DNA from: Geodermatophilus sp. DSM 44513
GTDB taxonomy: Bacteria; Actinomycetota; Actinomycetes; Mycobacteriales; Geodermatophilaceae
NCBI RefSeq assembly: GCF_032460525.1
Contig: NZ_CP135963.1
Span: forward strand, 2,604,001 to 2,668,000
DNA length: 64,000 nucleotides
Direction of reading: 5' to 3'
Position numbers and translations under genes: made by a program. Below, in pieces: positions 1 through 8,247 of the stretch; within the stretch, counting starts at the first letter, position 1; each line of letters begins with the position of its first letter. The notes beneath the pieces were generated by a model. The model worked only from the letters and a program-made list of their open reading frames with translations, was not told where the DNA came from and ran no database searches.

Positions 1-1526
1 AGGCCACGGACGTCGTCGGCGCTGATGCCCAGGCCCTCGCCGACGCGGGCACCGAGCTCGTCGTCGCACATGAGGAAGTGCCACACCATCCGCTCCTGGA
101 CCGGCCGGGCGGCCTGTCCGATGAGCTCGACGAGGTTGGCGACCAGGTCGTCCTTCTCCCACTGCTCCATGAGCTGGTAGCGCTGCCCGGCCTGGGTGTA
201 GTCGTCGGTCCGGGGGATCCGCTTGCGGGTCAGCCGGCCGGCGATTAGCGGGCCCTGCTCGTCGTGCGTGGGGTACTGGCCCTCGCGCAGGCCGCCGGTG
301 ATCGACGGCTCGTAGTTGACGTGCGGGTTCTGCCCGGCCCCGAGGTCCACGCCGTAGGACATCTGGCCACCGCGCTGGTTCGTGGCCACCCGGGCGTTCT
401 TGGCGGAGTTCACCGGCAGCTGCAGGTAGTTCGCCCCGACCCGGTAGCGCTGGGCGTCGGAGTAGGAGAACGTCCGGCCGACCAGCATCTTGTCGTCGGA
501 GAAGTCCAGCCCGTCGACCAGCACGCCGGTGCCGAAGGCGCTCTGCTCGTTCTCGTTGTGGTGGTCGCCGACGTTGCGGTTCAGCGTCATCGTCCCGACC
601 AGCTTGGGCTCGAAGTCGTTCTCCGGCCACACCTTGGTGTCGTCCAGCGGGTCGAAGTCCAGCTCGGGGTGCTCGTCGTCGCTCATCACCTGGACGTAGA
701 GGTCCCACTGCGGGAAGTCGCCGCGCTCGATGGCCTCGTAGAGGTCCTTCGAGGCGTGCCCGAGGTCGCCGCCCTGGATCACCGCGGCGTCGGCCTCGGT
801 GAGGCTCTTGACGCCCTGCCGGGGCAGCCAGTGGTACTTGACCAGGACGGTCTCGCCCTGGGCGTTGACCCACTTGTAGGTGTTCACGCCGAAGCCCTGC
901 ATGTGCCGGTAGTCCGCCGGGATGCCGCGCGGGCTGAACAGGTTGACCAGCATGTGCATGGCCTCCGGCGTCTGCGACATGAAGTCGAAGATCCGGGCCG
1001 GCTCCTGGCGGAAGGTGATCGGGTCGGGCTTGAGGGAGTGGATGACGTCGGGGAACTTGATGGCGTCGCGGATGAAGAAGACCGCCAGGTTGTTGCCGAC
1101 GATGTCCCAGTTGCCGTCCTCGGTGTAGAACTTCACCGCGAAGCCGCGCGGGTCGCGCGCCGCCTCGGAGGAGTCCCGGCCACCGATGACCGTGGAGAAG
1201 CGGATGGCCAGGTCGGTCTTCTTGCCCGGCGTGTTGAACAGCTTGGCCCGGGTGTAGCGCTCGATGGGCTCGTCGCCCCACGTCCCGGTGGCCTCGAACT
1301 CGCCGTAGGCCACGAAGCCGCGGGCGTGCACGACCCGCTCCGGGATGCGCTCCCGGTCGAAGTGGCTGATCTTCTCGAGGAACTGGTAGTTCTCCAGCGT
1401 GGCCGGGCCACGGGCACCGACCGTCCGGGAGTTCTGGTTGTCGTAGACCGGGTGGCCCTGACGGTTGGTCAGGACGGCGCGGTCGGCCTCGCTGGCCGCC
1501 GGACCCTGCGATGCGACGTCGGTCAT
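1..1526 (-). CDS. katA: Monofunctional haem catalase, nearly complete (C-terminus cut by window edge)
   Basis: Breaks down hydrogen peroxide to water and oxygen in the cytoplasm. About 508 codons are visible and the frame is open to base 3, so only the last residues are missing. Family marks are present: the catalytic His in [14 protein letters not shown] (near residue 68), the distal Asn in the GNWDIVGNN region, and the haem-ligand Tyr in [10 protein letters not shown] (near residue 354). The ATG overlaps the TGA of the upstream furA by four bases (ATGA), so the two are cotranscribed and probably translationally coupled. Regulation by the FurA palindrome upstream of furA is expected from other actinobacterial furA-kat operons, where the partner is often katG rather than a katA-type enzyme. 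Identity is secure; clade assignment is not attempted. Confidence 0.95.
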   Translation of the reverse strand, partial: MTDVASQGPAASEADRAVLTNRQGHPVYDNQNSRTVGARGPATLENYQFLEKISHFDRERIPERVVHARGFVAYGEFEATGTWGDEPIERYTRAKLFNTPGKKTDLAIRFSTVIGGRDSSEAARDPRGFAVKFYTEDGNWDIVGNNLAVFFIRDAIKFPDVIHSLKPDPITFRQEPARIFDFMSQTPEAMHMLVNLFSPRGIPADYRHMQGFGVNTYKWVNAQGETVLVKYHWLPRQGVKSLTEADAAVIQGGDLGHASKDLYEAIERGDFPQWDLYVQVMSDDEHPELDFDPLDDTKVWPENDFEPKLVGTMTLNRNVGDHHNENEQSAFGTGVLVDGLDFSDDKMLVGRTFSYSDAQRYRVGANYLQLPVNSAKNARVATNQRGGQMSYGVDLGAGQNPHVNYEPSITGGLREGQYPTHDEQGPLIAGRLTRKRIPRTDDYTQAGQRYQLMEQWEKDDLVANLVELIGQAARPVQERMVWHFLMCDDELGARVGEGLGISADDVRG

Positions 1527-1996
1527 GCGTGTTCTCCTCCTCGATCGTCGTGCGGGAGTACCTGGGTGGTCACTCCCGGTGTCCCTACCCGGCAGGCGCG
1601 GCACAGACCCCAGAAGACGACCTCCGCCTCGTCGACGACGAAACCCGCCGTGTCCGACGGCGTCAGGCACGGGGCCGCCCCGACGGCGCAGTCGACGTCC
1701 GCGACCGCGCCGCACGAGCGGCAGACCAGGTGGTGGTGGTTGTCGCCGACCCGCAGCTCGAACAGCGCCGGCGCACCGGCGGGCTCGATCCGGCGGGCCA
1801 GGCCACCGGCGACCAGCGCCTCCAGGACCCCGTAGACCGCCTGCGGCGAGACCGTCGGGTGCAGGGCGCGGGCCGCGGTGACGATGGTGTCCACGTCCGC
1901 GTGCGGACGCCCGGCGAGCACCTGCAGCACCGCCAGCCGGGGCCGCGTGACGCGCAGCCCCGCCGAACGCAGCCGGTGCTGCCAGGTCGTCTCCAT
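1523..1996 (-). CDS. furA: Fur-family peroxide/metal regulator
   Basis: 157-residue transcriptional repressor with an N-terminal winged-helix domain (about residues 1-80) and a C-terminal dimerisation/metal domain. Two CxxC pairs (Cys92/Cys95 and Cys132/Cys135) form the likely structural zinc site, and the HHH run at 87-89 is typical of the regulatory metal site. It lies directly upstream of, and overlaps, catalase, so the likely role is a peroxide-sensing repressor of its own operon. A near-perfect palindrome sits 23 bp upstream of the ATG. The short C-terminal tail (GGEHA) ends inside the catalase start. A zinc- or iron-sensing role is possible, but the neighbour argues for oxidative stress. 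Confidence 0.93.
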   Translation of the reverse strand: METTWQHRLRSAGLRVTRPRLAVLQVLAGRPHADVDTIVTAARALHPTVSPQAVYGVLEALVAGGLARRIEPAGAPALFELRVGDNHHHLVCRSCGAVADVDCAVGAAPCLTPSDTAGFVVDEAEVVFWGLCRACRVGTPGVTTQVLPHDDRGGEHA

Positions 1997-2018
1997 CGGA
2001 GTCCAGGGAACGCCCTTT

Positions 2019-2040
2019 CCTTGATTGAGTCAAATCAAGG
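2019..2040. promoter_or_regulatory. FurA operator-like palindrome
   Basis: Arms CCTTGATT and AATCAAGG are perfect 8-bp inverted repeats around a 6-bp centre, giving a 22-bp site 23 bp upstream of the furA start. Read on the minus strand the centre contains TTGACT, a plausible -35 element, so binding would block the furA-katA promoter. Autoregulated furA genes in actinobacteria carry an AT-rich inverted repeat in the same position. Its AT richness stands out from the surroundings. Confidence 0.75.
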
Positions 2041-2144
2041 ACCCCGTCCCCCTCACCCCTCGCACGCTCGGGGCGAGCCTCCGGATGGGGCCGCCCCGTG
2101 CCCCCACCGCTCGCACGCTCGCGGCGGGCCCCTGCACGGGGGCC
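2037..2144 (+). repeat. Two tandem copies of the dispersed hairpin element
   Basis: Copy a (2037-2092) has outer arms CCCCGTCC and GGATGGGG, with an inner GCTC/GAGC helix. Copy b (2093-2144) has outer arms CCCCGTGC and GCACGGGG, with an inner CCGC/GCGG helix around TCGCACGCTC. Both share the CTCGCACGCTCG-type core found in the other copies. Copy a starts within the right arm of the Fur palindrome. They fill the gap between furA and the convergent-facing 3' end of purU and may act as terminator or processing hairpins. Confidence 0.8.
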
Positions 2145-2151
2145 GGAGACG

Positions 2152-3051
2152 CTAGGCGAAGACGATGGTGCGCTCGCCGTCCACGATGACGCGGTCCTCG
2201 ACGTGCCAGGTGACGGCCTGGGCGAGCACCTGCCGTTCGACGTAGCGGCCGATGCGGCGCATGTCCTCCACGGTCGCGCGGTGGTCGACGCGGGCGACCT
2301 CCTGCTCGATGATCGGCCCGGCGTCCAGGTCCGGGGTCACGTAGTGCGCGGTGGCGCCGATGAGCTTCACGCCGCGGTCGTGCGCGGCGCGGTAGGGGTT
2401 CGCGCCGACGAAGGCCGGCAGGAAGCTGTGGTGGATGTTGATCAGCCGCTCCGGGAACCGGGCGCAGAAGTCGGCCGAGACGATCTGCATGTACCGGGCG
2501 AGCACCACCAGGTCGACGTCCCCGACCAGCTCCAGCGCCCGCGCCTCGGCGTCGGCCTTGGTCTCCGGGGTCACCGGCACGTGGTGGAACGGGACGCCGG
2601 CGCCGCGGGCCACGGGCTCGAGGTCGGGGTGGTTGGAGACGACGGCGGCGATCTCCGCCCGCAGGTCGCCGGCGCGCACCCGGTAGAGCAGCTCCTGCAG
2701 CACGTGGTCCGTCTTCGACACGAACACCGCGACCCGCTGCCGGTGCGTGGCCTCGGTGAGCCGCCAGGTGAACTGCCACTGCTGGGCCAGCAGCGCCAGC
2801 GCGCCCTCCAGCTGGTGGCGGCGGGCGGCCAGGTCGGCGAGGAAGAACTCCAGCCGCAGCGTGAAGGTGCCGCCCACCGGGTCCGAGGAGTGCTGCTGGG
2901 AGTCGGTGATGTTGGCCCCGACGTCGGCCATCAGGCCGCTGAGGACGGCGACGATGCCCGGCCGGTCGGGGCAGCGCACGACCAGCCGGCCGACGTCGGC
3001 CAGCCGGTCGTCGGGCAGGCCGGGCGGGGACGGTGCAGCGGTGGCGGACAC
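2152..3051 (-). CDS. purU: Formyltetrahydrofolate deformylase
   Basis: Hydrolyses 10-formyl-tetrahydrofolate to formate and tetrahydrofolate, balancing one-carbon pools and supplying formate for purine synthesis. The protein is 299 residues with the chosen GTG. An N-terminal ACT domain (roughly 15-95, beginning [13 protein letters not shown]) is followed by a formyltransferase-fold domain carrying [11 protein letters not shown] and [15 protein letters not shown], which contain the catalytic His and Asp. Length fits the family (about 280-300). No strong ribosome-binding site precedes the GTG, and a longer upstream open frame exists only because GC-rich DNA stays open, so the start is moderately uncertain. 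It stands alone between hairpin repeats. Confidence 0.92.
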   Translation of the reverse strand: MSATAAPSPPGLPDDRLADVGRLVVRCPDRPGIVAVLSGLMADVGANITDSQQHSSDPVGGTFTLRLEFFLADLAARRHQLEGALALLAQQWQFTWRLTEATHRQRVAVFVSKTDHVLQELLYRVRAGDLRAEIAAVVSNHPDLEPVARGAGVPFHHVPVTPETKADAEARALELVGDVDLVVLARYMQIVSADFCARFPERLINIHHSFLPAFVGANPYRAAHDRGVKLIGATAHYVTPDLDAGPIIEQEVARVDHRATVEDMRRIGRYVERQVLAQAVTWHVEDRVIVDGERTIVFA

Positions 3052-3072
3052 GGCTGTCGAGGATGCCAGTAG

Positions 3073-3164
3073 AAGGACCTCGCCCCTCTCACCCCTCGCA
3101 AGCTCGGGCTGAGCCTCCGGGCGAGGCCGGATGACGAAGAGTGGGGAGGAGGGGGTCCTCCTCA
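3073..3164. repeat. Dispersed hairpin element plus a truncated opposite-strand copy
   Basis: 3073-3128 is a plus-strand copy with outer arms CCTCGCCC and GGGCGAGG around the core TCGCAAGCTCGGGCTGAGCC. Next to it, 3141-3164 on the minus strand holds the leading part of another copy (GGAGGACCCCCTCCTCCCC) that starts on the LigD polymerase stop codon and then breaks off, as if two copies had recombined. Confidence 0.7.
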
Positions 3165-4082
3165 GGCGGGCGGCAGGGTGGCCCGCCGGGCGCCGGCGAC
3201 GTCGAAGAGGTCGCCGTACTCCTCGACGCGCGCCAGCACCTCGTCGGTCCGGAACCGCAGCGAGCCGGGGTCGGCCCCGTCGAGCACCGCCTCCACCTCG
3301 TCCCAGCCGATCGGCGCGGACACCGGCGCGTCCGGGCAGGCCCGCAGCGAGTACGGGGCGACGGTCGTCTTGGCCGGGTTGTTCTGGCTCCAGTCGACGA
3401 GCACCTTGCCCGGCCGCAGCACCTTCTCCATGCGCCACACGACCCGGTCGGGTGTCTCGCCGGACAGCTGCTGGGCCAGCGCCCGGGCGTACCGGCTGGG
3501 GTGCTCGCGGTCGGCCACCCGGATCGGCGCGTACACCTGCATCCCCTTGGAGCCCGACGTCTTCACCACCGGGTCCAGACCATCGGCCACCAGCTGGTCG
3601 CGCAGCCGCTCGGCGACCTCGCAGCACTCCAGGATCCCGGCGTCCGGCCCGGGGTCCAGGTCGAGCACCAGCAGGTCGGGCAGCGCCGGCTGCAGCCGGC
3701 TGCCGACCTGCCACTGCGGCACGTGCAGTTCGAGGGCGGCCAGGTTGGCCGCCCAGGCCAGGTCGGCGACGGTCTCCAGGACGACCATGTCGAGGGTCTC
3801 CCGGCCCCGCGAGCTGCCCGGGCTGGGGACCGTCACCTTCCGCACCCAGTCGGGGGCGTGCCGGGCGCTGTTCTTCTCGAAGAACGCCTGCCCCTCCACG
3901 CCGTCGGGCCAGCGGGTGAACGTGACCGGCCGACCGGACAGGTGCGGCAGCAGCACCGGCGCGATGCGCACGTAGTAGTCGATGACCTGGGCCTTGGTGA
4001 AGGAGACCTCGGGGAAGAGCACCTTCTCCAGGTTCGAGACGTGCAGCTGCCGCCCCTCGACCCGCACCAGCTGCCGGCTCAC
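3162..4082 (-). CDS. ligD: LigD polymerase/primase domain protein (stand-alone)
   Basis: DNA-directed primase-polymerase of bacterial non-homologous end joining; it adds nucleotides at Ku-bound double-strand breaks. The 306-residue protein matches the polymerase domain of LigD alone. It shows the metal-binding acidic motif LVLDLDPGPD, the nucleotide-binding KTSGSKGMQVY stretch and the conserved VDWSQNNPAKTT segment. The GTG start follows the ligase gene by 25 bp, so it is the third gene of ku-lig-pol. No ligase or 3'-phosphoesterase domain is attached, in contrast to the single-chain LigD of mycobacteria. Identity is clear from motifs and neighbours. Confidence 0.93.
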   Translation of the reverse strand: MSRQLVRVEGRQLHVSNLEKVLFPEVSFTKAQVIDYYVRIAPVLLPHLSGRPVTFTRWPDGVEGQAFFEKNSARHAPDWVRKVTVPSPGSSRGRETLDMVVLETVADLAWAANLAALELHVPQWQVGSRLQPALPDLLVLDLDPGPDAGILECCEVAERLRDQLVADGLDPVVKTSGSKGMQVYAPIRVADREHPSRYARALAQQLSGETPDRVVWRMEKVLRPGKVLVDWSQNNPAKTTVAPYSLRACPDAPVSAPIGWDEVEAVLDGADPGSLRFRTDEVLARVEEYGDLFDVAGARRATLPPA

Positions 4083-4107
4083 GGCCGTACCAGTACCCGG
4101 TCGGCGG

Positions 4108-5109
4108 TCACCACTCCTCGACCACGTCCTCCGGGCCCAGGTCGTCGCGCAGCCCGCGCCACGCCGGGTGCCGCAGCCGCCCGTCGGCGGTCCACCCGGC
4201 GAACGCCACCTCCCCCACCAGCCGGGGTTCGACCCAGTGCGCGTCGCGGGTGACCTCCCGCGGCAACGCGTCGGTGAACGGGGGCGTGCGGCGCGCCGCG
4301 AACAGCGGCTCAAGCTCCCGCAGGGCCGCGGCGGTGAAGCCGGTGCCCACGTGCCCGGCGTAGACCAGCCGGCCGGCGTCGTCGTGCACGCCGACCAGCA
4401 GCGACCCCACTCCCCCGGCCCGCCGGCCCTGCCCGGGTCGCCAGCCGCCGACGACGACCGCCTGCGTCCGGACGTTCTTGACCTTGCGCCACTCCGGACC
4501 GCGCACCCCGGGGCGGTAGGGCGAATCCAGCCGCTTGGCGACCACGCCCTCCAGCCCGTTGTCCCGGCTGGCGGCCAGCACCGCGGCCCCGCCGCCACGG
4601 AACCACGGCGTGGGCACCCACCGCCCGCCGGCGACGCCGAGGGCCTCCAGCCGCTCCCGGCGCCGGGCGTACGGCAGCGCCAGCAGGCTCTGGCCGTCCC
4701 AGGCCAGCAGGTCGAAGACCAGGAAGGTGACCGGGGCGTCCGCGGCCATCCGGGCGACCTCCGGGCCGGTGCGGTGCATCCGCCCCTGCAGCGTGCCGAA
4801 GTCCGGGCGGCCGCGGGCGTCCAGGGCGACCACCTCCCCGTCGACGACGGCGTCGTGCGCGGCGAGCGCTGCCGGTACCCGTTGCAGTTCGGGATAACGG
4901 ATGGTCGTCTCCGTGCCGCTGCGTGCCCACAGCGTCAGGCTCCCAGCGGCCACGACGGCGACCGCCCGGACGCCGTCCCACTTGAACTCGTAGCCCCAGT
5001 CGCCGTCGTGCGCGGGCGGTGGCAGCTCGCCCGGGGTGGCCAGCATGGGCGCGACGGGCGGTCCGGTGGACGCGTCGCCGTCCCCCTGCCGGCCACCCCG
5101 GGCGGGCAC
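4108..5109 (-). CDS. ligD: ATP-dependent DNA ligase (LigD ligase domain, stand-alone)
   Basis: Seals nicks in end joining. In 333 residues, motif I EFKWDGVRA carries the adenylated Lys (about residue 43), DGEVVAL is motif III-like, GLEGVVAKR is motif IV and WRKVKN is motif V. A C-terminal OB-fold follows (from about 225). The GTG start lies one base after the Ku stop codon, implying tight coupling. The size is that of a minimal adenylation plus OB ligase. The phosphoesterase domain of multidomain LigD is absent here and does not appear elsewhere in the window. The alternative reading, a general ATP-dependent ligase unrelated to NHEJ, is unlikely given the neighbours. Confidence 0.93.
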   Translation of the reverse strand: MPARGGRQGDGDASTGPPVAPMLATPGELPPPAHDGDWGYEFKWDGVRAVAVVAAGSLTLWARSGTETTIRYPELQRVPAALAAHDAVVDGEVVALDARGRPDFGTLQGRMHRTGPEVARMAADAPVTFLVFDLLAWDGQSLLALPYARRRERLEALGVAGGRWVPTPWFRGGGAAVLAASRDNGLEGVVAKRLDSPYRPGVRGPEWRKVKNVRTQAVVVGGWRPGQGRRAGGVGSLLVGVHDDAGRLVYAGHVGTGFTAAALRELEPLFAARRTPPFTDALPREVTRDAHWVEPRLVGEVAFAGWTADGRLRHPAWRGLRDDLGPEDVVEEW

Positions 5110-5110
5110 C

Positions 5111-6157
5111 TCAGGCGGTGCGGCGGGCCCGCTTGGCCCGCGGCGCGCCGGCGGTGGCCCCCTCCGCCGAGGTCTCCCCCGCCGTCCCCTCCGTCGCCTT
5201 CCCGCCCGCCGCCTTCCTGCCCGCCGTCTTGCCCGCCGTCGTCCTCTTCGCCGCTGCCTTGGGTGCCGTTGTGCGCGCCGCTGCAGGCTCCTCCGCCGGG
5301 GTCCGGCGGGCCGGCGCGCCCTTCCTCGGGGCGGTCGCCTTCTTCGCCGGTGCCCGCCGGGCCGGCGCCTCCTCGGCCGGCGCGCCGCCGCGGGCGGCCT
5401 CCACGCTGCGGCGCAGCGCGCTCATCAGGTCGACGACGGCGGCGCCGGAGTCCGCCGTCTCCGGCAGCGGCTGCACCTCACCGCCGCTCTGCTTGGCCTC
5501 CAGCAGGGCGGCCATCGCCTCGCGGTAGTCGTCGGTGAACTCCGTCGGGTCGAACTCGCCGGTCATGGAACCGATCAGCGCCTCGGCCATCTGCAGCTCC
5601 TGCGGCCGCACGGCGACGTCCTCGTCGAGGAACGCGAAGTCGGGGCGGCGGATCTCGTCGGGCCAGCGCATGGTGTGCAGCACCATCACGCCGTCCTTCA
5701 CCCGCAGCGCCGCCAGCGACTCCCGGGAGCGGATGGAGATCTTGGTGATGGCCACCCGGCCGGCGTTCGCCAGCGCGTCGCGCAGCAGCACGTACGGGCG
5801 GGTCGCCGAGGCGTCGGGCTCCAGGTAGTAGGTCTTCTCGTACTGGATCGGGTCGATCTCGTCCTGGTCGACGAACTGCAGCACCTCGATCTCCCGCCGC
5901 GAGGCCAGCGGGAGGTCCTCGAAGTCCTCGTCGGTGAGCACCACGAGCTGGCCGTCGGGGAGCTCGTAGCCCTTGGCGATCTCGGCGTACTCGACCTCCT
6001 CGCCGTCGATCGAGCACACCCGCCGGTACTTGATGCGCCCGCCGTCGGTGGCGTGCACCTGGTTGAACCGGATGTCGTGGTCCTCGGTGGCCGTGTACAG
6101 CTTCACGCCGATGCTGACCAGGCCGAAGGAGACCGCCCCGCGCCAGATCGACCGCAT
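5111..6157 (-). CDS. ku: NHEJ DNA end-binding protein Ku
   Basis: Homodimeric ring protein that binds double-strand break ends and recruits LigD. The core, about residues 1-260, starts MRSIWRGAVSFGLVSIGVKL, typical of bacterial Ku, and includes EKTYYLEPD and the TMRWPDEIR region. Beyond residue 265 the protein has a long low-complexity tail rich in Ala, Lys, Arg and Pro (PAKKATAPRKGAPARR and similar), giving 348 residues against about 270-300 for short Ku proteins. Such basic tails in other Ku proteins help DNA threading and binding. First gene of a ku-ligase-polymerase operon; the 129-bp gap upstream should hold its promoter. Confidence 0.96.
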   Translation of the reverse strand: MRSIWRGAVSFGLVSIGVKLYTATEDHDIRFNQVHATDGGRIKYRRVCSIDGEEVEYAEIAKGYELPDGQLVVLTDEDFEDLPLASRREIEVLQFVDQDEIDPIQYEKTYYLEPDASATRPYVLLRDALANAGRVAITKISIRSRESLAALRVKDGVMVLHTMRWPDEIRRPDFAFLDEDVAVRPQELQMAEALIGSMTGEFDPTEFTDDYREAMAALLEAKQSGGEVQPLPETADSGAAVVDLMSALRRSVEAARGGAPAEEAPARRAPAKKATAPRKGAPARRTPAEEPAAARTTAPKAAAKRTTAGKTAGRKAAGGKATEGTAGETSAEGATAGAPRAKRARRTA

Positions 6158-6286
6158 GCCGTGCTCCTGTCCGAGACTCGGGACCGCGACCGCGGGCGGG
6201 GAAGACGGGCGGCCAAGATCACCAGGATAGGCGCGCGGGGGGCGTGGTGACGGGTCTGCGGCCGCGGCCCTCCCCCGACCGAGGGG

Positions 6287-6850
6287 TCAGCCCTCGCCCT
6301 CGCCGCCTCCGGTGACGTCGTCCTGGATCGCGTCGTAGGCGAACTGCAGGACGTCCGAGCCCGCGACCGCCGTCATCGTCAGCGCCGCCAGGCGGGTGGC
6401 GTTCGGGGCGGCGACGTAGGAGAAGACGAACGCCGTCCCCACCCACTGCGCCAGGCAGAACGGGCAGGTGACCAGCTCGCCGACGGCGTGCTTCCAGCCG
6501 CCGTGCTCGCGGACCTCCTCGGCGAGCTCCGCCTCCCCCGACGCGCCGCCGAAGGTGGCGAACGGCGCCCGCAGCGGGCTGGTCACCGGGTCCTTCGCGA
6601 TCCGGCGGGCCAGCCGGAAGGTGGCGACGGTCAGCAGGACCGCATCACCCAGCGGGATCCGCTCGGGCAGGGGGCGGCCCGACGCGCGCACCGCGACCGC
6701 ACCGGCGGCCACCACGCCGCTGTACACGCCCATGGCGCCGAGGAAGCCGCCGAGCGGCCGGTCCTCACCACGCGTGTACGCCCGCTGCTGGGCCTGCGCC
6801 CAGCGGCGGACGGGAGAAGTTATCCGCTGTACCTCGTCTGCGACGGCCAT
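6287..6850 (-). CDS. DUF1360-type small membrane protein
   Basis: 187 residues. An N-terminal cytoplasmic-looking segment with many Arg and Gln is followed by hydrophobic stretches (GVYSGVVAAGAVAV; LGDAVLLTVATFRLARRI; QWVGTAFVFSYVAA). The conserved CPFCLAQWVG motif with paired cysteines is characteristic of DUF1360 proteins, whose function is unknown. The ATG at 6850 was chosen because residues before it are low-complexity read-through. The gene is divergent from the acidic protein at 7020 and ends 130 bp before ku. No enzymatic role can be read from the sequence. Confidence 0.75.
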   Translation of the reverse strand: MAVADEVQRITSPVRRWAQAQQRAYTRGEDRPLGGFLGAMGVYSGVVAAGAVAVRASGRPLPERIPLGDAVLLTVATFRLARRIAKDPVTSPLRAPFATFGGASGEAELAEEVREHGGWKHAVGELVTCPFCLAQWVGTAFVFSYVAAPNATRLAALTMTAVAGSDVLQFAYDAIQDDVTGGGEGEG

Positions 6851-7019
6851 GCCCGCCGCGCTACCCCACCTCCCCCGGTGCCATGCGGGAGCGCCTCGGC
6901 ACCGGGTGGAGCCCACGCATGGCGGCCGGGCGACCGGGTAGGCGCACACCCAGTCCGCGGCCGACCGGGCCGCGTCCCGCGGGGCCACCCCGCCGCACCG
7001 TGCACCAGGAGGACACCCC

Positions 7020-7439
7020 GTGAGCCAGCCCACCGAAGGCCAGACCGCCCGTGACGTCTTCCCCGAGGACGAGGGCCTCCCCGAGGTCGCCCAGGACGAC
7101 TCCCCCACGATGGCCGGTGCGGAGGACCCGCAGTTCGCGCCCGTCCCCGGCGAGGACCCCGACTCCAGCGCCAGCCTGGACTTCGGCACCACGGCGCTGG
7201 AGCAGTCCGAGGGCGAGTCGCTGACCGGGCGGCTGGACCGCGAGGTCCCCGACGACCAGCCCGACGTCCGCCCCGCCGAGGACCCCGCCCGCGGCATCGG
7301 GCAGCTCGAGCAGGACCACTCCACCACCCCCGACACCGACTCCGGCACGAACCGCACCGCCGACGACGTCGAGGCGAGCCTGGACCCCGCGGCCGGCGGT
7401 CAGGGCCCCGAGGAGTCCGCGATCCACGCCGTCGACTGA
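7020..7439 (+). CDS. Acidic low-complexity protein, DUF5709-like
   Basis: 139 residues, strongly acidic (many Asp, Glu, Pro), with no predicted membrane segment or cysteine. The central LDFGTTALEQSEGESL and GRLDREVPD segments resemble the actinobacterial DUF5709 family of unknown function. A clear AGGAGG-type ribosome-binding site precedes the GTG. Composition suggests an intrinsically disordered, hydrophilic, stress-associated protein, and the downstream STAS gene and the sigma locus at 11-13 kb fit that idea; this is inference only. Confidence 0.7.
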   Translation: MSQPTEGQTARDVFPEDEGLPEVAQDDSPTMAGAEDPQFAPVPGEDPDSSASLDFGTTALEQSEGESLTGRLDREVPDDQPDVRPAEDPARGIGQLEQDHSTTPDTDSGTNRTADDVEASLDPAAGGQGPEESAIHAVD

Positions 7440-7746
7440 GCGGTGCGGACCGTCGACCCGCTGGGCCGGCGCCGCGGCCGGGGAGCCGTCGTGAGCGGCC
7501 GGCCCCGACGTCGAGGTCGCCCACCCGCGACGGTGGTGTCACTCCAGGCGGGTTGGCGCGTCCGCGTCCGCGTGTCTACGTTGTCTGTGCGGTTGAGCAG
7601 GCAGCCGCGGCCGACCCGGGAGCACCGGGATCGGACACGTTCGCAGACGCGCGTGTCCGGGGGCCACGACATCCGGGGGGCCGCGCAGCGGTAGATTCAC
7701 CGGGCGGTCGTGCCGCCGGGTACTGCCGCTGAGAGGAGTTCCGCCC
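7440..7746. other. Intergenic region, 307 bp, no gene seen
   Basis: No convincing coding region. It probably contains the promoter of the STAS gene at 7747. A GGGTAC hexamer at 7718-7723 resembles the -10 of SigB/SigF-type promoters, but no GTTT lies at the right distance (the nearest GATT leaves a 20-bp spacer), so it is only a weak candidate. Confidence 0.4.
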
Positions 7747-8145
7747 GTGACCACATCCGACCTACCTGCCGAGGGGCAGCCCGACGTGTCGACCGAGGGC
7801 ACGGAGGCACCCTTCGACGACGTGATCACGCTGTCGACCTCCACCGGTGAGGACGGCGTGGTCACGGTGACGGTCGTCGGCGAAGTGGACACGTTCACCG
7901 CTCCGGTGCTCCGCTCCTCCCTCGACGCCCAGCTGGAGCAGCAGCCCTCCGCTCTGGTCATCGACCTGGCGGGCGTGCAGTTCCTGGGGTCGGCCGGCCT
8001 GGCCGTGCTCGTCGAGACGCAGAAGTCCGCCCGTTCCCGCGACGTCGAGCTGCGCCTGGTGGCCACCACCCGCGCGGTCACCCGCCCGCTGGAGGTCACC
8101 GGCCTGATCGACCTGTTCACGATCGTCGACGGCAGCACCCGCTGA
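7747..8145 (+). CDS. Anti-sigma factor antagonist (STAS domain)
   Basis: 132-residue RsbV/SpoIIAA-type protein. When unphosphorylated, such proteins bind an anti-sigma kinase and free the sigma factor. A STAS domain covers about residues 25-125. The phosphorylation-site loop is VQFLGSAGLAVL, where the Ser of GSAGL aligns with the Ser phosphorylated by RsbW-type kinases. AGGAG sits before the GTG. Its likely partners, an RsbW-like kinase, a PP2C phosphatase and a SigB/F factor, are encoded 1.2-5 kb downstream. A hairpin repeat starts on the stop codon and a strong terminator follows. Confidence 0.9.
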   Translation: MTTSDLPAEGQPDVSTEGTEAPFDDVITLSTSTGEDGVVTVTVVGEVDTFTAPVLRSSLDAQLEQQPSALVIDLAGVQFLGSAGLAVLVETQKSARSRDVELRLVATTRAVTRPLEVTGLIDLFTIVDGSTR

Positions 8146-8203
8146 AGGAGGACCCCGTCCTCCTCATCCCTCGCAGGCTCGGGACGAGCCTCCGGACGGG
8201 GCC
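8145..8203 (+). repeat. Dispersed hairpin element abutting a stop codon
   Basis: Begins on the last base of the TGA of the STAS gene (AAGGAGGACC). The outer arms CCCCGTCC and GGACGGGG pair perfectly, and the inner arms AGGCTC and GAGCCT pair perfectly. It precedes an independent strong terminator by 4 bp. Confidence 0.8.
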
Positions 8204-8207
8204 GGGC

Positions 8208-8245
8208 ACGGCGAGGGGCCCCGCCGCGGCGGGGCCCCTCGCCGT
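8208..8245. terminator. Strong bidirectional hairpin terminator
   Basis: A 38-base perfect palindrome starting ACGGCGAGGGGCCCC lies between the STAS gene and the convergent topoisomerase gene, which stops at 8248. There is no clear U-tract, as is common in high-GC actinobacteria. Confidence 0.85.
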
Positions 8246-8247
8246 CC

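Noticed and set aside
264..1835. 523-codon plus-strand open frame at the left end
   Set aside because: Antisense to the catalase gene, whose minus-strand frame carries all family motifs.
7443..7694. Open frame between the acidic protein and the STAS gene
   Set aside because: Arg-rich, no ribosome-binding site, no recognisable motif; more likely promoter DNA.
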